A stretch of DNA of 5,984 nucleotides from Planctomycetaceae bacterium UBA969 (GTDB lineage Bacteria > Planctomycetota > Planctomycetia > Gemmatales > Gemmataceae), in the NCBI GenBank assembly GCA_002303765.1, contig DBCB01000191.1, positions 7,180-13,163 of the forward strand. The letters are read 5' to 3'. The notes below the pieces were generated by a model, which did not search any database, was not told the DNA's origin, and saw only the letters and a list, made by a program, of their open reading frames with translations. Below, one piece after another: positions 1 to 5,664 of this stretch. A program made the translations under genes and the position numbers. Position 1 is the stretch's first letter; each line of letters begins with the position of its first letter.

Positions 1-1056
1 TTTGGTATTTCTGTCTTTGCGATTCGTGAAGAAGATAACAATACTTATTACAAGCATATTGTTGCAGCTTTGGAACACAGCCCCCATGTAACCATGGATG
101 ACGGCGCAGATCTAGTTTCCGCACTCATTTTCATGGCTTTAAATCGGTTGGATGAAGTTCATCCCGAAGTTAAGAAATGGGCTGAAAAACACTCTATTGA
201 AAGCCGTAGAAAAATTCTTGATCAAATTGTAGGAAGCATGGAAGAAACCACGACGGGGGTCAATCGACTTCGCGCCATGGAAAAAGATGGGGTTCTGCAA
301 TTCCCTGTTGTTTCTGTTAATGATGCTCAAACCAAGCACTTGTTTGACAATCGTTACGGTACCGGCCAAAGCACATTGGACGGCATTGTACGCGCTACGA
401 ATATCCTCCTTGCAGGAAGAAAAGTGGTTGTTTGTGGCTATGGTTGGTGTGGTAAAGGGGTGGCTCAGCGAGCAAGAGGGATGGGAAGCTTGGTCATCGT
501 AACCGAAGTTGATCCAATTCGCGCCTTGGAAGCTGCAATGGATGGTTTTGAAGTAATGCCTATTTCCAACGCCGCTGAAGTTGGTGACATTTTTATTACA
601 GTAACCGGAAATGCTCATGTAATCATTGGAGATCATTTCTCCAAGATGAAGAATGGTGCAATGGTTTGTAATAGCGGTCACTTTGATGTGGAATTAGAAT
701 TGCCTGCGTTGAAGGCTCAATCCAGTGCAGTGATTAGCGAAGTAAGGCCAAATGTTGATGAATATCAACTCAAGAATGGCAAAAAGATTTATGTAATTGG
801 TCAGGGTAGGCTTGTAAATCTTGCAGCAGCAGAAGGGCACCCACCAAGTGTAATGGATATGAGTTTTGCAACTCAAGCCCTTGCAACTGAATTCTGCATT
901 GTAAACAAAGGCAAATTGGCCAATAAAGTTATTGATGTTCCTTTGGAAGTCGAGCGCTATGTTGCAACCCATAAGCTTGAATCGATGGGAATCAGCATCG
1001 ATAAGCTTACTGCAGCTCAGAATAAGTACATGACTGGTTGGGAACACGGGACCTAA
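1..1056 (+). CDS. ahcY: S-adenosyl-L-homocysteine hydrolase (adenosylhomocysteinase), 5'-truncated by window edge
   Basis: The frame is open from base 1, so the start and roughly the first 60-80 residues lie outside the window; 351 codons are visible. The enzyme reversibly splits S-adenosylhomocysteine into adenosine and homocysteine in the cytoplasm with tightly bound NAD, relieving product inhibition of methyltransferases. Counting codons from base 1, family landmarks are DDGADLVS (33-40, substrate-domain Asp), EETTTG (81-86, catalytic Glu), NDAQTKHLFDN (107-117, containing the catalytic Lys112 and Asp116), the NAD-binding glycine motif GYGWCGKG (146-153) and TGNAHVI with NSGHFD further on. 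The protein ends in GWEHGT, so it is the short type common in archaea and Thermotoga. It lacks the Tyr-ending C-terminal tail that supplies Lys/Tyr NAD contacts in the mammalian-type enzyme. A strong terminator follows 24 nt after the stop, so ahcY closes its own transcription unit. TTG at 70 is an internal Leu codon, not a start. Identification is very secure. Confidence 0.97.
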   Translation, partial: FGISVFAIREEDNNTYYKHIVAALEHSPHVTMDDGADLVSALIFMALNRLDEVHPEVKKWAEKHSIESRRKILDQIVGSMEETTTGVNRLRAMEKDGVLQFPVVSVNDAQTKHLFDNRYGTGQSTLDGIVRATNILLAGRKVVVCGYGWCGKGVAQRARGMGSLVIVTEVDPIRALEAAMDGFEVMPISNAAEVGDIFITVTGNAHVIIGDHFSKMKNGAMVCNSGHFDVELELPALKAQSSAVISEVRPNVDEYQLKNGKKIYVIGQGRLVNLAAAEGHPPSVMDMSFATQALATEFCIVNKGKLANKVIDVPLEVERYVATHKLESMGISIDKLTAAQNKYMTGWEHGT

Positions 1057-1080
1057 GGGTCAGTAAGAATGGGTAATATT

Positions 1081-1120
1081 TACGGCCCAACTTGAACAAA
1101 GTTGGGCCGTATTTGTTTTA
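1081..1120 (+). terminator. Rho-independent terminator after ahcY
   Basis: Bases 1081-1093 (tacggcccaactt) are perfectly complementary to 1099-1111 (aagttgggccgta), giving a 13-bp stem with a 5-nt loop (gaaca). A T-rich tract, tttgtttta, follows at 1112-1120. The A/T base pairs at the foot of the stem could also give activity on the opposite strand, but the neighbouring genes give no reason to expect this. It sits 24 nt after the ahcY stop and separates ahcY from pssA transcription. Confidence 0.93.
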
Positions 1121-1211
1121 CTTTTTCATTTTCTTTGTAGAAATCTTGGTGAACCTAAGTTACAATTTATATGGTGATTTTGCCATTTTGTTTTATTTGT
1201 GGGTATGTGCT

Positions 1212-2045
1212 TTGCACTCAATACTGAAATTAATTCCTAATCTGTTTACTCTTGGAAACGCAATATGCGGTTTTGCTGCTATCGTTATAGCTGCAAAAAT
1301 AGATCTTTCTGTTCAGGATGATCACTCAGCAGCGGTTTTACTGCGTTGGTCTGCTGGCATGATATTTCTTGCCATGATTTTTGATGTATTCGATGGGATG
1401 CTAGCTAGATTGGTAAAAGTAACTAGTGATTTTGGTGGTCAACTTGACAGTTTGTGTGATGCGATTAGTTTTGGGGCTGCTCCCGCATTTTTAATCCTTC
1501 GTCTAGGTCAGGATTGGGACAGCTTTTTTGTTAGGAATATATTCGCCTGTATAGCCGGGCTTTTCATGGCGTGTGCAATAATTCGGCTTGCGAAGTATAA
1601 CCTTGAAAATACTGATCTTGAAGCTGGTTCTTTTAAAAGATTTAAAGGCTTGCCTTCTCCTGCAGCAGGTGGTTGCATAGCCAGTTTGGCGCTGATTCGT
1701 TCTTATGGTTCTATGGAAGTACCCGGATTTGATTTTTTAACTGCCAAGAATGTGGTTAGTGTGTGGTCTGTTTTTGGAGCGGTTGTTGTTGCATTACTAA
1801 TGGTTTCGCCTTTTTCCTACCCACATTTAACCAAGCATATTCTTCGTAAAAAAGTGATTTTTGGCTGGTGTTTTGCATTGCCTGTGATTGCTCCGATGGT
1901 TTACTTAGTTCCCGAATCACTTGCTATTTTAGTGTTCTGGATATACGCATTAAACTTCCCTGCCCGGCAGATCTTTTATATTGCTTTTCGAAGAAATATG
2001 GTTGATTCTTCGCAGGCCAGCGTAAACGATTACTATCGTCGCTAG
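1212..2045 (+). CDS. pssA: CDP-diacylglycerol--serine O-phosphatidyltransferase (phosphatidylserine synthase, membrane type)
   Basis: This integral membrane enzyme condenses CDP-diacylglycerol with L-serine to give phosphatidylserine and CMP, the step leading to phosphatidylethanolamine. The CDP-alcohol phosphotransferase signature D-x2-DG-x2-AR-x8-G-x3-D-x3-D is complete: DVFDGMLAR begins at 1383 and the last two Asp of the motif are at 1446 and 1458. The N-terminal KLIPNLFTLGN and the hydrophobic segments after it are typical of bacterial PssA. The start is uncertain. The frame is open from 1077, but it contains no ATG or GTG before the conserved KLIPNLFTLGN stretch, and the first in-frame ATG (1359) is too late. 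TTG 1212 is chosen (277 aa) because GTGGG lies 8 nt upstream and the N-terminus then fits the family. CTG 1224 (MKLIPN...) and TTG 1146 are alternatives. A TTG at 1092 is unlikely because it lies inside the terminator stem. The gene is probably first in a cluster with the riboflavin synthase gene and rsmA. Family assignment is strong; the start is weak. A phosphatidylglycerophosphate synthase is less likely given the N-terminal motif. Confidence 0.9.
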   Translation: MHSILKLIPNLFTLGNAICGFAAIVIAAKIDLSVQDDHSAAVLLRWSAGMIFLAMIFDVFDGMLARLVKVTSDFGGQLDSLCDAISFGAAPAFLILRLGQDWDSFFVRNIFACIAGLFMACAIIRLAKYNLENTDLEAGSFKRFKGLPSPAAGGCIASLALIRSYGSMEVPGFDFLTAKNVVSVWSVFGAVVVALLMVSPFSYPHLTKHILRKKVIFGWCFALPVIAPMVYLVPESLAILVFWIYALNFPARQIFYIAFRRNMVDSSQASVNDYYRR

Positions 2046-2079
2046 CCGATTCTTTTCATCACATTTATTGGCATAACGC

Positions 2080-2685
2080 ATGTTTACCGGCATCGTAGAA
2101 TCCATGGGAACGGTGACTATTTTAAAAACCCAAAATGTTGGGGTTTTGCTTTCAATTGGGCATGATGATTTTTTTAAAAAAACAAAAACGGGTGCCAGTA
2201 TTGCCATCAATGGTGTTTGCCTAACCTTGATTTCACAAAAGAATAAGCAAGCTGTTTTTGAAGTGGGACCAGAAACATTAAAAAAGTCTAACCTCGGGCT
2301 TCTTCAAGTTGGTATGAAAGTTAATTTGGAAAAACCTGTTTCTGCAAGTAGTGATTTTAGTGGTCATTTTGTTCAAGGTCATGTTGATACGACTGCTGAA
2401 ATTTTGAAAATCGAAAAATCAGGGCCATGGGTGGATATCTGGTTTTCACTACCCGATTCGATCAAACCTTTTCTTGTTGATAAGGGTTCCGTTTGTATTG
2501 AAGGTGTAAGTTTGACCGTAGTCCAAGTGAAAAAAGATAAATTTAGTGTCGCCTTGATTCCTCACACTCTAGCAATGACTACCCTTGCACTTAAGAAACC
2601 TGGGGATATGGTTAACATTGAAACTGATATGATCGCAAAATACGCAATGCGCGCTTATGAACTGTTTTTTAAAGGCAAAAAGTAA
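2080..2685 (+). CDS. ribE: Riboflavin synthase, alpha chain
   Basis: This is the last enzyme of riboflavin synthesis: two molecules of 6,7-dimethyl-8-ribityllumazine are dismutated into riboflavin and a pyrimidinedione in the cytoplasm, by a homotrimer. The 201-aa length is normal. The protein begins with the invariant MFTGIVE and has two tandem lumazine-binding barrels. The first (about 1-97) has INGVCLTL with Cys47. The second (about 98-195) has GHFVQGHVD at the junction (95-103), IEGVSLTV (140-147), IPHTL (160-164) and the terminal VNIETDMIAKY (178-188). The usual Arg-x-Gly-Gly-His before the domain junction reads SDFSGH here, a mild departure. The ATG at 2080 is fixed by the MFTGIVE start, although no clear Shine-Dalgarno site precedes it. 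It lies 34 nt after pssA and 3 nt before rsmA. No FMN riboswitch fits in the short upstream gap. The gene is called ribE in many bacteria, ribC in E. coli and ribB in some Bacillus nomenclature. Confidence 0.96.
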   Translation: MFTGIVESMGTVTILKTQNVGVLLSIGHDDFFKKTKTGASIAINGVCLTLISQKNKQAVFEVGPETLKKSNLGLLQVGMKVNLEKPVSASSDFSGHFVQGHVDTTAEILKIEKSGPWVDIWFSLPDSIKPFLVDKGSVCIEGVSLTVVQVKKDKFSVALIPHTLAMTTLALKKPGDMVNIETDMIAKYAMRAYELFFKGKK

Positions 2686-2688
2686 TCG

Positions 2689-3654
2689 ATGAACCTTTAC
2701 GATATTCCACCTAGACAAACCCAGTCCTACCTGACTGAGCTTTTAAAAAGCAGAAACATATGGCCCAAAAACAAAATGGGGCAAAACTTCCTTATTGATC
2801 TGAACCTTATGGATCTTGTTGTTAATAGTGCCAGTTTACAGCCATCTGATGCTGTTTTGGAAGTAGGCAGCGGAACGGGTAGCCTTTCCAACCGACTGAT
2901 AGAAAATGCTGGATTTGTGCTAAGTGTCGAACTGGATCCCGCTTTTCAAAAATTGACAGAAGAAACTGTGATTGAACGGGATCGGTTCTTTCTTCATCGT
3001 GGGGATATCCTTAAAGGCAAGAATCAGATTCAGCCTCAAGTTACCGAAAAGCTTGCTGAAATCACATCAATGCCTGGTATTTCTGGCTACAAATTGGTTG
3101 CTAATCTCCCTTATGCCGTAGCTACTCCTGTGATGAGTAATTTGTTGATAAGTAGAAATCCGCCCACTAAAATTGTTGCAATGGTTCAGTTGGAAATTGC
3201 TGAAAAAATTATTTCAAAACCAAAAAGTAAAGATTTCGGAGCATTACCGATTCTTTTTCAAAGCCTTGCTAAAGTGGAAATAGTTCGAAGGATATCGCCC
3301 GCTGCCTTCTGGCCCAGGCCTAAGGTGGATTCCGCGATTATTAAAATTGATCCGAGCCCTCTGCTTAGAAGTAAACTCGTTTTTGAAGGGGTAAAGCCTG
3401 AGGATGGCCCTCTTTGTTTTAGAAACTTCCTAAGAGGCTTATATGTTCATCGCAGGAAGAATTTACGGGGTGCCCTTTTATCTATGCCCAACAACAAACT
3501 TTCCAAAGCTGAAATTGATGCCAAGTTGGTGATTCTAGATATTAAAGGCGAAGTAAGGGCAGAAACTCTTTCGCCATTAGATCATTTCAGACTTTGTTCG
3601 CAATTTGGCGGTGGAGTGTTTGTTTCAGGCGAAACCGATGAAACTGCTGATTAA
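2689..3654 (+). CDS. rsmA: 16S rRNA (adenine1518-N6/adenine1519-N6)-dimethyltransferase
   Basis: RsmA (KsgA) uses SAM to place two methyl groups on each of the adjacent adenines in the 3'-end hairpin of 16S rRNA during late 30S assembly. The 321-aa product has the family's landmarks in order: GQNFL (31-35), SAM-binding motif I LEVGSGTGSLS (57-67), acidic ELDP (81-84), GDI (105-107), catalytic NLPY (139-142), PRPKVDSAI (209-217) and HRRKNLRGAL (254-263) in the C-terminal RNA-contacting domain. It is about 50 residues longer than E. coli KsgA (273 aa). The extra length comes from an N-terminal lead of about 25 residues, a longer stretch before NLPY and a short tail rich in Gly and acidic residues. 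The ATG at 2689 is 3 nt after the riboflavin synthase stop, with AAGG about 12 nt upstream, so translational coupling is plausible. The gene converges on the minus-strand lipoprotein unit with a 4-nt overlap of stop codons. Confidence 0.96.
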   Translation: MNLYDIPPRQTQSYLTELLKSRNIWPKNKMGQNFLIDLNLMDLVVNSASLQPSDAVLEVGSGTGSLSNRLIENAGFVLSVELDPAFQKLTEETVIERDRFFLHRGDILKGKNQIQPQVTEKLAEITSMPGISGYKLVANLPYAVATPVMSNLLISRNPPTKIVAMVQLEIAEKIISKPKSKDFGALPILFQSLAKVEIVRRISPAAFWPRPKVDSAIIKIDPSPLLRSKLVFEGVKPEDGPLCFRNFLRGLYVHRRKNLRGALLSMPNNKLSKAEIDAKLVILDIKGEVRAETLSPLDHFRLCSQFGGGVFVSGETDETAD

Positions 3655-4079
3655 TTGATTCTAAGTTCACGAATTTTTAAGGTTATCTTCTGAAGTTGTG
3701 TATTTACTTCGACTTCGTTTTTTGTCTTGCATGCTTCTTTTAGTTTTGCTGCTTCCCGATTTAGATCAGATGATACCGCCAAGATTGACTCTTTTTTGTT
3801 TTCAGGCATATCTGCACTTTTTGACATTAATCTCGATGTTTGTTCTAGCCCCTTTGCGGCATCCTCTAACTCTGCCCAGTTGTTGATGAAAAAAGATTCC
3901 GTTGCCACGGAGGACTGGTTTCTAGCTCGGGATAAAAGATCTTGGTAGGGTGGAACAGGTGTGTTTTCTGCTAAAGGCTGAATTGATGCTGCTTTTTCCG
4001 AAACAGATTGGCAGCCTGGTGCTAAAAGGGCTAAAAGCAGAAAATGGGCAATTAGGGTGTTTTTCATGTTGGTTCTCAT
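3651..4079 (-). CDS. Predicted small helical lipoprotein of unknown function (142 aa)
   Basis: I do not recognise this family. The N-terminus (MRTNMKN, then hydrophobic residues to about 20) is a signal peptide ending at LLAPGC. Cys23 would be the lipidated residue, but Pro at the -2 position departs from the standard lipobox, so this could be a type I-cleaved or poorly processed precursor. The mature part begins with a Ser/Pro-rich linker (about 24-55). It then becomes strongly charged and helical (about 66-142: NNWAELEDAAKGLEQTS..., ending QKITLKIRELRIN). The Trp followed by Glu and Ala at helix spacing recalls four-helix bundles such as cytochrome c'-like periplasmic proteins. There is no CxxCH, so no covalent haem is expected; that comparison is only a structural hint. 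Cys117 is the only other cysteine. Met5 (4067) is an equally plausible start, with GAGA upstream. The gene follows the 75-aa lipoprotein gene by 18 nt and is probably cotranscribed with it. Its stop overlaps that of rsmA on the other strand. Confidence 0.72.
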   Translation of the reverse strand: MRTNMKNTLIAHFLLLALLAPGCQSVSEKAASIQPLAENTPVPPYQDLLSRARNQSSVATESFFINNWAELEDAAKGLEQTSRLMSKSADMPENKKESILAVSSDLNREAAKLKEACKTKNEVEVNTQLQKITLKIRELRIN

Positions 4080-4097
4080 TTTAAACTATACCCTATT

Positions 4098-4325
4098 CTA
4101 CCACCTTCCTGACGGTCCGTATGTTTCTATCCCGGTTTTTGGGGCAACATTTTGGCTTGCATCCGGCAATGCTATCAATTCTCTGCCACGCCTTTTCTGT
4201 TCATCGATGTTATAAACGGGACTATCAATCTTTTCGGGGTGTTCCTTATGGTATTTAGGCCCTTCTAAATTCCTGCACCCAGTAGCCACTATTAATGCAA
4301 TAAATACGAATATTCTTATGTACAT
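4098..4325 (-). CDS. Predicted small lipoprotein of unknown function (75 aa)
   Basis: The family is not recognised. Residues 1-16 (MYIRIFVFIALIVATG) form a short signal peptide and Cys17 completes an acceptable lipobox (VATGC), so a lipid-anchored envelope protein of about 59 mature residues is expected. The mature part is hydrophilic and rich in Pro, Lys and Arg: a His/Lys-rich segment (KYHKEHPEK, 24-32), a basic patch EQKRRGRE (42-49), ALPD (52-55) and a Gly/Pro ending YGPSGRW (69-75). No cysteines other than Cys17 and no obvious fold are present. The start is well supported: reading the minus strand, aaggaaaagg (4331-4340) lies 5 nt before the ATG. It is the promoter-proximal gene of a two-gene unit with the 142-aa lipoprotein. 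The good ribosome site, signal peptide and lipobox argue for a real gene despite its size. Confidence 0.68.
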   Translation of the reverse strand: MYIRIFVFIALIVATGCRNLEGPKYHKEHPEKIDSPVYNIDEQKRRGRELIALPDASQNVAPKTGIETYGPSGRW

Positions 4326-4376
4326 GGCAACCTTTTCCTTGGCTCGTTATATCTATTTTGCCTGCTGGATTAATCC

Positions 4377-4440
4377 TTAAACTTTACATAATTAAACTTT
4401 AAGTACTAATCGGCAAATTGCTTGATAAACTTTAAACTTA
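4377..4440. repeat. Three exact TAAACTTTA direct repeats plus a degenerate fourth
   Basis: TAAACTTTA occurs exactly at 4378-4386, 4393-4401 and 4426-4434. A partial overlapping copy, TTAAACTTA, follows at 4432-4440. The first two copies extend to TTAAACTTTA. Start-to-start distances are 15 and 33 nt. All are in the same orientation, within the spacer between two divergent genes. They could be regulator sites or simply low-complexity AT sequence. Confidence 0.6.
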
Positions 4441-4442
4441 GC

Positions 4443-4457
4443 AATGGCAATGCCATT
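4443..4457. promoter_or_regulatory. Perfect 7+1+7 inverted repeat, possible operator
   Basis: AATGGCA (4443-4449) and TGCCATT (4451-4457) are exact inverted copies around a single central A. A loop of one base makes an RNA hairpin unlikely, so a site for a dimeric DNA-binding protein is the more natural reading. A further AATGGC half-site is at 4471-4476. The dyad lies 85 nt upstream of tatC. Confidence 0.4.
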
Positions 4458-4541
4458 CCCATAAAGAGATAATGGCTAATATTTCGTGTTTATGTAAATT
4501 GGTAATAGGCGTATTTAACGAAAAGTTAGGGTTGGAATTTT

Positions 4542-5636
4542 ATGGCTTTGACTAAGGCACCTGATCCCGAGGATTTCTTTGCTGACACAAGAATGTCTTT
4601 TGGTGATCACATTGAAGATTTGCGTACGCATTTGCTTAATGCCTTTAAGGGTTTTTTTATTGCATTCATTTTTAGTTTTTTTATTGGCAAATATGTGGTT
4701 GATTTTATCACCTTGCCTGTAAAGTCCGAGCTTAAAAAGTTTTATGAGCGAAGAGTGGCTTTGGTGCGGGAAGAATTGGACAAAGGGACAGATTCCACTT
4801 TGGTTGCGTTGAATAAACCAACCGAATTTACAGGGCTAATATTTTCTAGGGCCCAGCTTGAAGCACTTTTTAAAGGTGATCCATCTCAAGCAATTAGCGA
4901 GATTAAGCCCCCTGCGGATTTGTCTGAGGAAAAACTTAAAAACGAAACGGTTACCCTCTGGGTTTCTCACAAAGAACCTTTAAAAGAATCAGCATTAATG
5001 GGTGAATCCCAGCGAAAAATCGGGGATTTTGATGCCATGAGCACCTTGAGCGTTCAAGAAGCTTTCATGGTTTATTTCAAGGTTTGTATTGTGTGCGGGA
5101 TTGTGGTTGGAAGTCCGTGGCTGTTTTTTCAGGGGTGGTCTTTTGTGGCAGTGGGTTTGTATCCACATGAGAAAAAATTGGTGCATGTTTATTTGCCCTT
5201 CAGTGTTGTTTTGTTTTTGTCCGGAGTTTTTATCTGTGAGTTTTTTGTGATACCAAAAGCGATCGAAGCCCTTTTGTGGTTTAACGAATGGCTTGGGCTA
5301 AAACCAGATTTACGATTGAATGAATGGCTGAGTTTTGCAATTTTCATGCCTGTTGTTTTTGGTCTCTCCTTCCAAACTCCTTTGGTGATGGTGTTTGCAG
5401 AAAGACTAGGCACTATGAATGTTGAGATGTTTCAAAAGAATCGAAAATATGCTTGGTTTGCGATGGCGCTATTTGCAGCAGTTGCAACACCTTCCACTGA
5501 TGCATTTAGTATGCTTTTCTTATGGATACCAATGAGTCTTCTTTACGAATTAGGCATTTTTATGTGTAAAGTTTCTCCGTCTAGGCCTGATTATGGAATC
5601 GATGTTCCTGACCCTGACGAAATGGTTGGCGTCTAG
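4542..5636 (+). CDS. tatC: Sec-independent protein translocase subunit TatC, with enlarged first periplasmic loop
   Basis: TatC is the six-span inner-membrane core of the twin-arginine translocase; it binds RR signal peptides and recruits TatA/TatB to export folded proteins. Landmarks in the 364-aa product are the cytoplasmic HIEDLRTHLL (23-32), first span about 33-49, the TM2-proximal QGWSFVAVGLYPHEKK (197-212, with the conserved HE) and FGLSFQTP (273-280) in the fourth span. ATPSTDAFS (315-323) and IPMSLLYELGIF (329-340) cover the end of span 5 and span 6. The protein is about 100 residues longer than E. coli TatC (258 aa). Almost all the excess lies between span 1 (LPV at 58-60) and STLSVQEAF (167-175), a charged stretch with a Glu/Arg/Lys-rich helix (about 61-82). 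The Gln in FQTP replaces Glu found in some homologues; FQLP forms also occur in plants and cyanobacteria. No tatA/tatB is visible. The ATG at 4542 has GGA at about 5 nt and gives a normal cytoplasmic N-terminus. Confidence 0.95.
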   Translation: MALTKAPDPEDFFADTRMSFGDHIEDLRTHLLNAFKGFFIAFIFSFFIGKYVVDFITLPVKSELKKFYERRVALVREELDKGTDSTLVALNKPTEFTGLIFSRAQLEALFKGDPSQAISEIKPPADLSEEKLKNETVTLWVSHKEPLKESALMGESQRKIGDFDAMSTLSVQEAFMVYFKVCIVCGIVVGSPWLFFQGWSFVAVGLYPHEKKLVHVYLPFSVVLFLSGVFICEFFVIPKAIEALLWFNEWLGLKPDLRLNEWLSFAIFMPVVFGLSFQTPLVMVFAERLGTMNVEMFQKNRKYAWFAMALFAAVATPSTDAFSMLFLWIPMSLLYELGIFMCKVSPSRPDYGIDVPDPDEMVGV

Positions 5637-5664
5637 TTATCCAGCTCTCTAAGCGAGTTTCCAT

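Larger units (their letters stand above)
4326..4541. promoter_or_regulatory. Divergent AT-rich intergenic region between the lipoprotein unit and tatC
   Basis: This 216-nt spacer separates two divergently read genes, so both promoters should lie here. No hexamer pair close to the sigma-70 consensus stands out on either strand. On the minus strand TATAAC (complement of 4346-4351) is a possible -10 element for the lipoprotein unit, but its -35 position is poor. The spacer contains TAAACTTTA repeats and an AATGGCA/TGCCATT dyad, listed separately, as the best candidates for regulator sites. A weak ribosome site (GGA at 4534-4536) precedes tatC. I see no RNA gene or small coding frame in it. Confidence 0.5.

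Noticed and set aside
139..1047. Two long minus-strand reading frames (139-681 and 694-1047) opposite ahcY
   Set aside because: They lie entirely inside the strongly conserved ahcY frame, have no family resemblance and lack convincing ribosome sites; they are shadows of the sense gene.
1146..1172. pssA promoter (TTGGTG ... TTATAT)
   Set aside because: The spacer is 15 nt and both hexamers are poor; in AT-rich sequence such pairs are common, so it is not listed as a feature.
2046..2079. Possible FMN riboswitch before the riboflavin synthase gene
   Set aside because: The gap is only 34 nt, far too short for an RFN element, and no conserved RFN segments are visible in the end of pssA.
1950..2210. 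Minus-strand frame spanning the end of pssA and the start of the riboflavin synthase gene
   Set aside because: It overlaps two well-identified genes and its product resembles nothing; a coincidental open frame.
3785..3860. The 142-aa lipoprotein as a cytochrome c'-type haem protein
   Set aside because: The helix pattern is suggestive, but no CxxCH motif is present anywhere in the protein.
3698..3948. Plus-strand frames opposite the 142-aa lipoprotein gene
   Set aside because: Neither has a signal, motif or spacing argument; the minus-strand frame has a signal peptide and an operon partner.
5359..5382. Gln in TatC FQTP as a loss of an essential acidic residue
   Set aside because: FQ-x-P versions of this motif occur in plant and cyanobacterial TatC, so the change is not diagnostic of a defect.
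5640..5664. Terminator between tatC and the SUMT gene
   Set aside because: Only a 3-4 bp imperfect stem can be drawn (CTC...GAG) and there is no proper T-tract.
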